Source: Candidatus Cloacimonadota bacterium
GTDB taxonomy: Bacteria > Cloacimonadota > Cloacimonadia > JGIOTU-2
DNA length: 9,832 nucleotides
Assembly (NCBI GenBank): GCA_014382685.1
Contig: JACNJG010000094.1
Coordinates: 1 to 9,832, forward strand
Direction of reading: 5' to 3'
The number at the start of each line of letters is the position of its first letter. Position 1 is the first letter of the stretch. This document shows positions 1 to 5,905 of this stretch, piece by piece. Both the position numbers and the translations under genes were made by a program. The notes beneath the pieces were generated by a model, which was given only the letters and a program-made list of their open reading frames with translations, did no database searches and was not told where the DNA came from.

Positions 1-4
1 ATCT

Positions 5-47
5 CGTCCCCAAAGCTTTAGGACGTTAAATGCGAAGCATATTTAAC
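5..47. other. Two adjacent hairpins at the window's left edge
   Basis: The arms CGTCC (5-9) and GGACG (21-25) enclose the palindrome AAAGCTTT (12-19). Directly after, GTTAA (25-29) pairs with TTAAC (43-47) and ATGC (30-33) with GCAT (37-40), with a 2-nt bulge. The tip of the second hairpin contains GCGAAGC, a heptamer known to form an unusually stable mini-hairpin in DNA. A T/C-rich tract follows. It could be the terminator region of a gene lying off the left edge; one frame stays open to a TAA at 27-29, which could be such a gene's tail. It could also be an intergenic repeat. The window cannot decide between these. Confidence 0.35.
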
Positions 48-140
48 TGTTTCCTCTTTGTGGATGCTTATTGGAAAGATTTCAAAATTTTCGTTCTCAA
101 TACTTCTTTTTCAGTATTTCACTAGAAATTGTTATATTTA

Positions 141-216
141 TGAAAAATTTATGGAGTGAGTCAGATAAAATTATCACTTATTCTTGACATAATTTTTTCA
201 TACTCACTTTATCCAT
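141..216. repeat. Interleaved inverted repeats upstream of the membrane protein gene
   Basis: Two inverted repeats are interleaved rather than nested. Arm A at 141-153 matches the reverse complement of 188-200 at 12 of 13 positions. Arm B, ATGG plus AGTGAGT (151-161), pairs with ACTCACT (202-208) and CCAT (213-216) with a 4-nt bulge. A small perfect hairpin, GATAA-AA-TTATC, sits at 164-175 between them. Arms A and B overlap at 151-153, so the full stems are mutually exclusive, or pseudoknotted if trimmed. They cover the -35 region of the likely promoter, so operator DNA or a structured leader are both possible. Confidence 0.4.
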
Positions 217-221
217 ATAAT
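184..221 (+). promoter_or_regulatory. Probable promoter region for the 265-888 gene
   Basis: An exact TTGACA lies at 184-189 and an exact TATAAT at 216-221. They are 26 nt apart, too far to work as one pair. TTGACA could pair with TTTATC at 208-213 (18-nt spacer), or TATAAT with a weak T-rich -35 near 193-200. Transcription from either would give a leader of a few tens of bases ending in the AAGGAG ribosome site at 254-259. The exact -10/-35 pairing is uncertain. Confidence 0.4.
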
Positions 222-264
222 CATCGTCGGCAATTTTGCTGAAATATTACACGAAGGAGTAACG

Positions 265-888
265 ATGAACGAACAACTATCAATTGGTAGTATTATCTCG
301 AATGGTTTATCCTATGGGTTTAAGAACATCCTCAATCTACTTGGGGCAATTATCCTATGGATCGTAACTATTTGGATACCTTATCTCAACATTGGAACAA
401 CGATCGGTCTCATAGGACTCGTTGTACATATGAGCAAAGGGGAACCCTTTTCACCAACAGTTATTTTTGATGCGAAATATCGAAAGAATTTTGGTGAATT
501 TTTCCTTTTATGCGGCTTCATGATGATCGGAATTAATTTTGCTTCAATGTTATTGATCATTCCCGGCATCGTGCTAGAGGTTGCGTGGGGACAGTCTCTC
601 TATCTTTTCCTTGATAAAGGGATCAAACCACTTGGCGCACTGAGAAAAAGCAATGATATCACATATGGCAAGAAATGGAGTATATTCCTTGGCGAATTGA
701 TCCTTATGATTATCGTTGGTATTATCTTTGCAATTGTCGTAGCGATCTTTTCTAAGATCTGGGGATTTCTTGGCGGACTCTTTACATTTATAGGTATTAT
801 CTTCATTATTGCAATTGCTATGGGTGTGAAAGCTTATATTTACAGTGTTCTTTCCAAAGAAGTCGGAACCGAAACAGAAACTGTGTAA
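265..888 (+). CDS. Small polytopic inner-membrane protein of unknown function
   Basis: This 207-residue protein is dominated by hydrophobic helices at about residues 22-57 (one or two segments), 77-103, 139-163 and 165-190. It has no signal peptide and no catalytic motif that I recognise. The phrase GALRKSNDITYGKKW (124-138), between two membrane helices, resembles the amphipathic 'AL..S...T.G..W' segment seen in many small YckC/DUF975/GDPD-membrane-domain-like proteins. That suggests the general class but no function. The start is well supported by AAGGAG at 254-259, five bases before the ATG. The gene appears monocistronic: a promoter region lies upstream and a strong hairpin follows at 916-941. 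The acidic tail (EVGTETETV) is probably cytoplasmic. A transport or stress role would be speculation. Confidence 0.8.
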   Translation: MNEQLSIGSIISNGLSYGFKNILNLLGAIILWIVTIWIPYLNIGTTIGLIGLVVHMSKGEPFSPTVIFDAKYRKNFGEFFLLCGFMMIGINFASMLLIIPGIVLEVAWGQSLYLFLDKGIKPLGALRKSNDITYGKKWSIFLGELILMIIVGIIFAIVVAIFSKIWGFLGGLFTFIGIIFIIAIAMGVKAYIYSVLSKEVGTETETV

Positions 889-915
889 GCAGCAGAATTT
901 CACAAAACAAATATT

Positions 916-947
916 AAGAGAGGAATGTAAGTTCCTCTCTTCTTTGT
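916..947 (+). terminator. Rho-independent terminator after the membrane protein gene
   Basis: A perfect 10-bp stem, AAGAGAGGAA (916-925) with TTCCTCTCTT (932-941), closes a 6-nt loop and is followed by CTTTGT. The stem is strong but the T-tract is short and interrupted, so termination may be partial. It ends only nine bases before the next start codon at 951, so it could also act as an attenuator or translational hairpin for the HAD gene. Confidence 0.7.
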
Positions 948-950
948 ATA

Positions 951-1553
951 ATGCCTATTACTCATCTTATCTTCGATCTTTCTGAGGTACTTATTAGGGG
1001 ACTGGTCGGCATCGATGATAAACTCGGTGAACTGTTAGGGATAAAATCTGATAATCTGCTTATAAAATTCGGAGGAGAAAATCTGCGAGCACTCTGCAAG
1101 AATGAAATTACTGAGAATGATTATCTGAGAAATATCATTACTACGGAGAAATGGAATTGCTCACTAAAGGAACTTAAACAGATAATCAGGAATAATTTTC
1201 ATCATGTAATAGGAGAGATGGATGAGCTTATCTCAGAACTTTCAAAAAGATATTCACTAATACTCCTCAGCGATCACGCAAAAGAATGGATAAATTATAT
1301 TGAAGGATATCACGATTTCATTAATCATTTCTCCAATAAAATATACTCCTTTGGCACCGGTCATTTGAAGTATGAAGTCCATAATTTCAAGATACTGTTG
1401 AATGATCTGAATATTCCATCTGATTCCTGCTTATTCATTGATGACAGGAAGGAAAATATCGAAACTGCGCAGCATTGCGGCATAACAGGTATCGTGTTCA
1501 AGGATCAGGAACAATTGATCAAAGAATTGGATCGCTACGGTGTGTTTTTATGA
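951..1553 (+). CDS. HAD-superfamily (subfamily IA-like) phosphatase
   Basis: The 200-residue length suits a small HAD hydrolase. Motif I is FDLSEVL with nucleophile Asp9. Motif II is LLSDHAKEW with Ser107. The motif III lysine is Lys140 in GHLKYE, where the family usually has G.RKP-E/D. Motif IV is FIDDRKENI with Asp164 and Asp165. The segment between motifs I and II is a helical cap. An active, Mg-dependent phosphatase is therefore likely, but the substrate cannot be read from sequence. The gene ends in ATGA shared with the glycerate kinase-like gene, so the two are co-translated; a phosphoglycolate-, glycerate- or sugar-phosphate-type substrate is a guess from this pairing. Oddities: no Shine-Dalgarno precedes ATG 951, no in-frame upstream start exists, and the start codon overlaps a TATAAT (947-952). 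Confidence 0.88.
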   Translation: MPITHLIFDLSEVLIRGLVGIDDKLGELLGIKSDNLLIKFGGENLRALCKNEITENDYLRNIITTEKWNCSLKELKQIIRNNFHHVIGEMDELISELSKRYSLILLSDHAKEWINYIEGYHDFINHFSNKIYSFGTGHLKYEVHNFKILLNDLNIPSDSCLFIDDRKENIETAQHCGITGIVFKDQEQLIKELDRYGVFL

Positions 1554-2923
1554 AACAGGATAACTACATTGATATTTTGAGAGACCTTTTTTATGAAGGG
1601 ATCCAGGCGGTTGATCCTTACTGCCTTATTCAAAATATTCTCAGTCTTGAAAATGATACTCTAATTCTCCGTAAACAAAAAGATTATACCTTGTTCAGTC
1701 TCGAAAAATTTGATGAAATACTGGTTATTGGAGCAGGAAAAGCAAGCGAGCGAATGGCAGAAGGTATATATGATATTTTGGGTGATAGAATTAGCGGTGG
1801 GCTGGTTGTTACAAAAGCCACACGTTATCCTCATATTGGCAAAATCCATATTCTGGAAGCCGGTCATCCTTTGCCGGATAAATGGAGTGTAGAATCTGGT
1901 ATTGCTCTGCAGATCAGGGCGCATCGGGCAAAGGAAAAGACACTTTTCATTTCTTTGATCTCGGGCGGTGCATCTTCTCTGATCGAAGTTCCACGTACTG
2001 ATAAAGTCGATGAGGTTACTATCGCACTTACACTTAAAGATGTTATTTCAACTAATAATGCACTTATCCGAAGTGGTGCATCAATTGATGAAATAAACTG
2101 TGTCCGCAAGCACATTTCCATGATAAAGGGAGGGTATCTTTCTATGTGGATGTATCCCGCCACTGCGCTTAATTTTATTCTTTCTGATGATGAGCTCGAC
2201 CGCATCAGTGTGATCGGTTCAGGATTGACCACGTATGATGATTCCTCTTTTGATGATATGCTCTGGATAATCGAAAAATATGATCTGGCTCAGAAAATTC
2301 CGGAAAAAGTTATGAAAATTGTTCGATGGGGAGTGGATGAGAAAATTCTGGATACACCCAAAACCGAGAAGCTCGTTTTTGATAAAACCAGGAACATTAT
2401 TATCGGAAATAATGCCGTTGCTCTGGATGCTGTAGAGAACATGGCTCAAACACTTGGATTTGGTGTAGAAAGAAATGCTGATTGGGTGAAAGGAGAAGCC
2501 CGGGAAGCCGGACAGAGACTATTTCATAAAGCATTGCAAATCAAGCTAGAGAAGTGTGCTGAAAAACCGTTACTTTTCATCTCCGGTGGTGAAACGACTG
2601 TTACAATTCGAGGGAATGGAAAAGGGGGAAGGAACCAGGAAATGACGCTTGCTTTTCTCGATGAAATGAAAAAATTCGGAACAAGATCTGAAGGGATTTA
2701 TTTTCTTTCAGCCGGCACGGATGGAAATGACGGACCTACTGATGCCGCAGGAGCATTCGCATCATACGAGATATTACAAATAGCCAAAATGATGGATCTT
2801 TCAATGGATGAATATCTTTCCCGAAATGACTCTTATACTTTTTTTGATGCTTGTGGGTATCTATTTAAAACCGGTTTGACCGGCACTAATGTCTGTGATA
2901 TACAACTGATCCTGATCACATAA
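1550..2923 (+). CDS. Glycerate 2-kinase-like protein (GckA/TtuD family, DUF4147 + MOFRL)
   Basis: This 457-residue protein has the two-domain layout of the MOFRL glycerate kinases, which phosphorylate D-glycerate to 2-phosphoglycerate with ATP in the cytoplasm. The N-terminal DUF4147 domain shows GAGKAS (61-66), EAGHPLPD (103-110), SGGASSL (138-144) and NCVRKHISMIKGG (183-195). The C-terminal MOFRL domain shows SGGETTVTIRG (345-355), GKGGRNQE (357-364), GTDGNDGPTDAAG (389-401) and the ending TGTNVCD (444-450). ATG 1550 is chosen because it forms an ATGA overlap with the HAD gene and starts family-like sequence; an in-frame ATG at 1475 would bury 25 unrelated residues inside the HAD gene. No ribosome site is visible, so translation is probably coupled. 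The usual SDVxGDD..IASGPT segment is altered to SDDELD..VIGSGLT (212-226), so it is a divergent member. Its last 13 codons lie in the duplicated junction. Confidence 0.88.
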   Translation: MKQDNYIDILRDLFYEGIQAVDPYCLIQNILSLENDTLILRKQKDYTLFSLEKFDEILVIGAGKASERMAEGIYDILGDRISGGLVVTKATRYPHIGKIHILEAGHPLPDKWSVESGIALQIRAHRAKEKTLFISLISGGASSLIEVPRTDKVDEVTIALTLKDVISTNNALIRSGASIDEINCVRKHISMIKGGYLSMWMYPATALNFILSDDELDRISVIGSGLTTYDDSSFDDMLWIIEKYDLAQKIPEKVMKIVRWGVDEKILDTPKTEKLVFDKTRNIIIGNNAVALDAVENMAQTLGFGVERNADWVKGEAREAGQRLFHKALQIKLEKCAEKPLLFISGGETTVTIRGNGKGGRNQEMTLAFLDEMKKFGTRSEGIYFLSAGTDGNDGPTDAAGAFASYEILQIAKMMDLSMDEYLSRNDSYTFFDACGYLFKTGLTGTNVCDIQLILIT

Positions 2924-2957
2924 TACCGATTTTCTCAAGCTCCTTCACCATTTGGTC
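2885..2957. repeat. Left copy of the 73-bp direct repeat (duplicated gene junction)
   Basis: It matches 5257-5329 without gaps at 68 of 73 positions. The first 40 bases (2885-2924) are identical; the five mismatches are at 2925, 2931, 2934, 2940 and 2943. On the plus strand this copy supplies the last 13 codons (including TAA) of the kinase gene. On the minus strand, 2916-2957 is a relic of the second HAD gene's 3' end, encoding DQMVKELEKIGIM and a stop, compared with DQMVNELENIGIM in the intact gene. Similarity stops at 2958, where the cassette begins. Confidence 0.93.
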
Positions 2958-3018
2958 AAAGCAATATAGGAATAAAGGAAAAATACTTCAAATATGTTAC
3001 TATTTATTTTGGTAAAAA

Positions 3019-3696
3019 TTAAAAACTGTTTAAAAAACTCTTTAAATCTTCACACAAATGCTTACTTTTTATGCAGTTATCAAAAAATTTATCATTAGTA
3101 CAATTCATATTTCTACATTTAGAGCAAAATAATATACCAACTACATAGAATATTTCACAAATTGTTTTGGAATTTTTATCATTAAAAAGTTTAAGAGAGT
3201 TTGAACTGGCATTCATTAATTTGGGACGGAGAAATGAATAAATACCTTGTCCGCTCATTGATCTGTAAAATTTGTTGTTTTTTTCATAATTATTAATGAC
3301 CTTCTGTATTTCAGGTTTTAATGGATTTTCATTTTTCCAAGTTGAAAAATAACGAGATGAATATTTATCTCTATGTAGATAAAACCAATATTCAAAGCAT
3401 GGTTGTGATTGAATAATATACAAGCTGTCATGTTTTTTTGATAAGTTTAAAAGTTTTTGTAGTTTTGCTTTATTGTCTTTACTTACATCCAAATCTATTA
3501 GCCCGAAGATAAAATCGAAACTACCATCAATAATTAAATTTTCAGCTTTATCAAACAGAGAATGAAGATTTTTACCTTCTTTTGGGTACGTTGAAATATG
3601 TACTTTTTCAGCAACAGATAATTGCTTAAAGTACCATGATTCCGTTTCGCCTTCTGAAATTATAGCAACGGAAATTCTTTCTTCACGTTTATTCAT
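3019..3696 (-). CDS. RloB-like (AbiLii-like) Toprim-type defence protein
   Basis: This 225-residue protein carries the RloB hallmarks. SEGETESWYF (14-23) is the EGxTExxYF motif with the likely metal-binding Glu15. GLIDLD (65-70) supplies the acidic pair Asp68/Asp70. QSQPCFEYWFYLH (96-108) is the family's 'NPCFExWxxLH' signature. RloB proteins are thought to have a Toprim-like, metal-dependent nuclease fold and pair with an AAA_15 ATPase, as in AbiL abortive infection; cleavage of nucleic acid is inferred here. The start at 3696 (MNKREER) is preferred: it overlaps the ATPase gene end by 8 bp, follows GAGAGTAAGG and begins just before the motif. A longer reading from 3750 adds 18 residues that only overlap the ATPase. 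The C-terminal part has an unusual cysteine cluster (180, 191, 194, 199, 208, 215), possibly a zinc site. Confidence 0.85.
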   Translation of the reverse strand: MNKREERISVAIISEGETESWYFKQLSVAEKVHISTYPKEGKNLHSLFDKAENLIIDGSFDFIFGLIDLDVSKDNKAKLQKLLNLSKKHDSLYIIQSQPCFEYWFYLHRDKYSSRYFSTWKNENPLKPEIQKVINNYEKNNKFYRSMSGQGIYSFLRPKLMNASSNSLKLFNDKNSKTICEIFYVVGILFCSKCRNMNCTNDKFFDNCIKSKHLCEDLKSFLNSF

Positions 3697-5002
3697 CCTT
3701 ACTCTCAATATTAGGTATGTAAGCCGAACCAACGAAAGGTTTAGCGCCAAATTTACCGGTTTTGTATGCTTTATAATAATTTAATGAGGAACGGATGTTT
3801 ATGTCTTTCAATGAATACAATTCAGTAGATCCATCTTCTCTTTTTTCAGTAAACCATACAATATCCTTTCTAAGCTCGTCTGTGTCCTCAAGCAAAGGAT
3901 AATAATGTGAGGTAAAAATCAACTGAGATTTTTTTGTGTTTAGCATAAAAGTACTAATAAAATGATTTAACAAATCAGGATGAAGTGAAGATTCTAGTTC
4001 ATCAATGAATAGTACGCCAGTTCTATTAATAATCTCAGAAAGAACACCTGATAATCCAAAATACCTTAAAGTGCCAGCTGATTCTAAAGATTCAGGAAGT
4101 TGGAATAACTCTTTTTTACTTCTATTTTTAACTAGATGCTCAAAGATTAGATCTAAAGCAATATTATCTTCTGGATGTTTTTCTAACATTTCAATTGCTT
4201 TTTTATAAAGTATCGGCTCCCTCTCTTTTAATCCTTCAAGGAGTTCAATAGTTATTTCTGTTTTGTGAACAAACGCTCTCTTCACATTGAAATCAGCATT
4301 GTGTAACATATCTTCAATTAGGTTTGTCTTAATTTTTTTATTATAAATTTTATCTTTTATATATTCTTTTAATTCAGTGTCAGGTCTTACTATCGGTCTT
4401 AAATTATAATTTAACCATTCATTAATGATATCAAATACCTTAATCTGTAGGCTGGTTTTGTTGTAACCAGATAGAATTGTCATATTATGAAGAGTATTTC
4501 CCGTCAAAGTTCTTTTATCAATATCTCCAATATCAAACTTATTCCCTAAATCTAGATTTATTTCCCCTGTTTTAACGTTTGTTATACGTGAAAAAAACTT
4601 TGCCTTTTTAGGTGAATAAACATACAAATTCTCATGTAAAATAAATTTGTCATTGAATTCAATATTATATGAAAATTTAGTTTCATCTACTAAAAATTCT
4701 AATTCAAAAAATGTTGGAGCATTTTGTGTAGAAGAATCGAATTCAAAAGGAATATGTGCAATAGTATCATTTTTACTTAATTTGTCGTTTAATACAATAT
4801 TTCGAAACGTATTTAGTGCATAAAGAATATTTGATTTTCCTGATGCATTTGGACCAAAAAGCATCGCAATCTTCAAAACCTTATATTTCCCAATTTCTTC
4901 ACAAAAGAAGTTAAAGTGCTTATCTTTCTTAGTTGCAACAAAATCTAATACCACTTCATTTTTAAAAGAAAGATGATTTTTTATTTTAAATTTCAATATC
5001 AT
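3689..5002 (-). CDS. AAA_15/RloA-like (AbiLi-like) ATPase of a defence pair
   Basis: This 437-residue ABC/SMC-type ATPase has Walker A GPNASGKS (50-57), a signature-like LESAGTLRYF (306-315), Walker B VLFIDE (330-335) running into the D-loop SSLHP (338-342), and the switch histidine His366 in FTSHYY. The long insertion between Walker A and the signature, and the tail YKTGKFGAKP (413-422), are typical of the RloA/AAA_15 group that partners RloB, OLD-type Toprim nucleases or PARIS effectors. The ATPase is expected to form a cytoplasmic complex holding the effector until phage infection is sensed; this is family knowledge, not visible here. It is the first gene of a two-gene operon, overlapping rloB-like by 8 bp. 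GGAG at 5008-5011 sits five bases before the ATG and supports the start. Confidence 0.88.
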   Translation of the reverse strand: MILKFKIKNHLSFKNEVVLDFVATKKDKHFNFFCEEIGKYKVLKIAMLFGPNASGKSNILYALNTFRNIVLNDKLSKNDTIAHIPFEFDSSTQNAPTFFELEFLVDETKFSYNIEFNDKFILHENLYVYSPKKAKFFSRITNVKTGEINLDLGNKFDIGDIDKRTLTGNTLHNMTILSGYNKTSLQIKVFDIINEWLNYNLRPIVRPDTELKEYIKDKIYNKKIKTNLIEDMLHNADFNVKRAFVHKTEITIELLEGLKEREPILYKKAIEMLEKHPEDNIALDLIFEHLVKNRSKKELFQLPESLESAGTLRYFGLSGVLSEIINRTGVLFIDELESSLHPDLLNHFISTFMLNTKKSQLIFTSHYYPLLEDTDELRKDIVWFTEKREDGSTELYSLKDINIRSSLNYYKAYKTGKFGAKPFVGSAYIPNIESKDE

Positions 5003-5024
5003 ATTATCTCCACTAATTTAAAAT

Positions 5025-5070
5025 ATTACAAATATGATGCAAGATTCCAGTCAAAACATGTTTGTGTCAA
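5025..5070 (-). promoter_or_regulatory. Likely promoter of the RloA/RloB-like operon
   Basis: On the minus strand, TTGACT (5049-5054) and TGTAAT (5025-5030) are separated by 18 nt, a fair sigma-70-type pair ending about 23 bases before the ATPase start. A second, exact TTGACA lies just upstream at 5065-5070, but its 17-nt partner (GAATCT) is poor. The cassette thus appears to bring its own promoter, needed because the genes oppose the left-hand transcription unit. Confidence 0.5.
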
Positions 5071-5105
5071 TTAATTTATGTCAGATTTTACAGTTTATTT
5101 GCATT

Positions 5106-5143
5106 TCTATAAAAACTACTATAAATCCATAAATTCTTATAGA
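5106..5143. repeat. Three short CTATAA half-sites upstream of the defence operon
   Basis: CTATAA occurs at 5107-5112 and 5119-5124 (12-nt period) and inverted as TTATAG at 5137-5142. The outer pair extends to a 7-bp inverted repeat, TCTATAA/TTATAGA. They lie 35-75 bases upstream of the candidate -35 and could be operator half-sites, but such AT-rich hexamers also arise by chance. The rest of 5003-5287 is AT-rich spacer: no gene is supported there, only the promoter and the right repeat. Confidence 0.25.
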
Positions 5144-5256
5144 TTACTTGGGTTCTTCTTTTCGCCACCAATTTATTTAAGAAAAAAATAATATATGGGT
5201 TATAAAATGGATGAAAATTCAATTACTATTAATTACTAAAAATAATTGCAGTCATT

Positions 5257-5329
5257 ACTAATGTCTGTGATATACAACTGATCCTGATCACATAATTCCG
5301 ATATTTTCAAGTTCATTCACCATTTGGTC
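5257..5329. repeat. Right copy of the 73-bp direct repeat (duplicated gene junction)
   Basis: This is the counterpart of 2885-2957. On the minus strand it contains the genuine 3' end of the second HAD gene (stop at 5288-5290). On the plus strand, 5257-5295 is a relic of the glycerate kinase 3' end: it encodes TNVCDIQLILIT and TAA, but nothing of the kinase precedes it. Similarity to the kinase ends abruptly at 5256. In this copy the two stop codons show that the ancestral genes overlapped tail to tail by 8 bp (5288-5295). Confidence 0.93.
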
Positions 5330-5905
5330 GTAACTTTCAACATGAATTACTTTCATTCCAATCTTTTCCGCAGCAAGAATATTCTCGTAATTATCATCCA
5401 AAAATACTGCTTCATTTGGATGTATCTGTAAATAATCCAAAACGCATTGGAAAGAGTCTGTCTCGGGTTTGCGGAAACCGATTTCATTTGATGAAAATAT
5501 CTTTTCGAAATAGGGGAGAATAGGAGTGCACATTTCCTGCCACATTGGCACGTGAATTTCATTAGTATTGGAAAGGGCGACAATTCTATACGACTCTTTG
5601 AGACTCTGCAAAAACTCTGCAATATTCCCACGTAACTGGATCAAGATCCTACTCCATCCTTCATCGAACTCTTTTAGGGAAAGTGTTATACTCAGGCATT
5701 TTACGACATGTTTTCTAAAGATCTCGGGTGTGATCTCACCCCTTTCAAATTTTACATAAGTTTCATCAAAGGGGAAGGCGACATATAAATCCTCTGGTTT
5801 TCTATGACGAATTTCAGCCCAGTAGTCGCATGCATTTTTAGGTGAAATATCAATAATTACATTTCCAAGATCGAAGATAAGGGCTTTATATTTCTGCATG
5901 GACAT
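5288..5905 (-). CDS. HAD-superfamily subfamily IA hydrolase (YihX-like phosphatase)
   Basis: The 205 residues contain all four HAD motifs: FDLGNV (11-16) with nucleophile Asp12, ALSNT (110-114) with Ser112, GFRKPE (143-148) with Lys146, and FLDDNYENI (168-176) with Asp170/Asp171. A helical cap lies between motifs I and II. FDLGNV plus RKPE is typical of the YihX/epoxide-hydrolase-N-like group, many of which dephosphorylate sugar phosphates such as glucose 1-phosphate; the substrate here is unknown. The first ATG (5905) is chosen because it shares TAATG with the upstream UPF0316 gene and follows AAAGG at good distance; Met3 would be too far from that site. It is only distantly similar to the HAD protein at 951-1553. 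Its 3' end is the right junction repeat, so it survived the cassette insertion intact. Confidence 0.9.
   Translation of the reverse strand: MSMQKYKALIFDLGNVIIDISPKNACDYWAEIRHRKPEDLYVAFPFDETYVKFERGEITPEIFRKHVVKCLSITLSLKEFDEGWSRILIQLRGNIAEFLQSLKESYRIVALSNTNEIHVPMWQEMCTPILPYFEKIFSSNEIGFRKPETDSFQCVLDYLQIHPNEAVFLDDNYENILAAEKIGMKVIHVESYDQMVNELENIGIM

Larger units (their letters stand above)
2958..5256. mobile_element. Putative acquired defence cassette flanked by the direct repeats
   Basis: The segment between the repeats holds just two minus-strand genes (RloB-like and RloA-like) with their own upstream region. It looks more AT-rich than the neighbours, with long A/T runs and AT-rich codons. No transposase, integrase, terminal inverted repeat or tRNA is visible. 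Insertion is inferred from the duplicated junction and the defence-type cargo. A plausible mechanism is single-crossover integration of a circle carrying a homologous junction from a relative. A tandem duplication followed by gene replacement is less simple but possible. Confidence 0.65.

Noticed and set aside
99..118. Hairpin AATACT/AGTATT as a terminator
   Set aside because: A 6-bp AT-rich stem with no T-tract after it; likely chance.
1475..1549. Longer start for the glycerate kinase reading frame
   Set aside because: These 25 codons lie inside the HAD gene in another frame and encode no family sequence; ATG 1550 in the ATGA overlap is the natural start.
3697..3750. Extended N-terminus of the RloB-like protein
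   Set aside because: The 18 extra residues only overlap the ATPase gene; the start at 3696 has a ribosome site and the 8-bp overlap.
5195..5239. Tiny plus-strand ORF (14 codons) in the spacer
   Set aside because: No ribosome site, no recognisable sequence, and AT-rich chance ORFs of this size are common.
2885..5329. Cassette as a classical transposon or integron element
   Set aside because: No transposase, integrase, terminal inverted repeats or attC-like structure; the repeat is far longer than target-site duplications and is made of host gene ends.
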